Shown: positions 5,322 through 5,327 of the stretch, piece by piece
Layout of the letters: every line of letters starts with the position of its first letter
How positions within the stretch are numbered: position 1 is the stretch's first letter
Assembly (NCBI GenBank): GCA_023700845.1
Contig: JAMPYD010000172.1
Span: 1-5,327, forward strand
From: Elusimicrobiota bacterium
GTDB lineage: Bacteria; Elusimicrobiota; Elusimicrobia; UBA1565; UBA9628
Direction of reading: 5' to 3'
DNA: 5,327 nt
Position numbers and translations under genes: made by a program
The notes under the pieces: generated by a model
What the model saw: the letters and a program-made list of their open reading frames with translations, nothing else
Database searches by the model: none
What the model was told of the DNA's origin: nothing

Positions 5322-5327
5322 GCGTTA

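Noticed and set aside
1..5327. CRISPR array, tRNA, rRNA, insertion sequence or phage attachment site
   Set aside because: No regularly spaced repeats, tRNA-like cloverleaf, transposase motif or terminal inverted repeats were seen on reading through both strands.

Overview
The window is a compact, high-G+C stretch (roughly two thirds G+C by eye) of a bacterial chromosome. All six convincing genes lie on the + strand. Signal peptides and a probable lipoprotein protease indicate a cell envelope with an extracytoplasmic compartment. The asparaginyl-tRNA synthetase is of the bacterial type. The phylum cannot be fixed from the sequence. A Gram-negative of the Elusimicrobiota or Myxococcota kind would fit the composition and the secreted SH3-like/M48 pair, but that is inference.

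Layout: (1) 21-479 and 476-1354 overlap by ATGA and encode an exported SH3-like protein and an M48-family (LoiP/BepA-like) zinc metalloprotease, probably a lipoprotein. They look like one envelope quality-control unit. (2) After a 64-base gap with an extended -10-like element inside a 7-bp inverted repeat, 1419-2147 encodes a NodB-type polysaccharide deacetylase. It overlaps by ATGA with 2144-3361, a GT-B (GT4-like) glycosyltransferase. Neither has a signal peptide, which suggests joint work on a cytoplasmic or lipid-linked glycan intermediate. (3) After a 79-base gap with a perfect 7-bp hairpin, 3441-3890 encodes a small exported or membrane-anchored protein of unknown function with a Pro/Ala-rich middle and a basic tail. 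(4) After 45 bases, 3936-5321 encodes a full-length asparaginyl-tRNA synthetase (AsnS). A -10-like hexamer 7 bases before its ATG suggests a leaderless transcript.

The genes fall into at least two coupled pairs plus two probably separately started genes. No gap exceeds 80 bases. I saw no RNA gene, CRISPR array, mobile element or phage feature. Nothing here is clearly a new biological system. The points most worth a second look are the SH3-like/M48 pair, the deacetylase/glycosyltransferase pair without export signals, and the start regions where -10-like elements and inverted repeats sit almost on the start codon.
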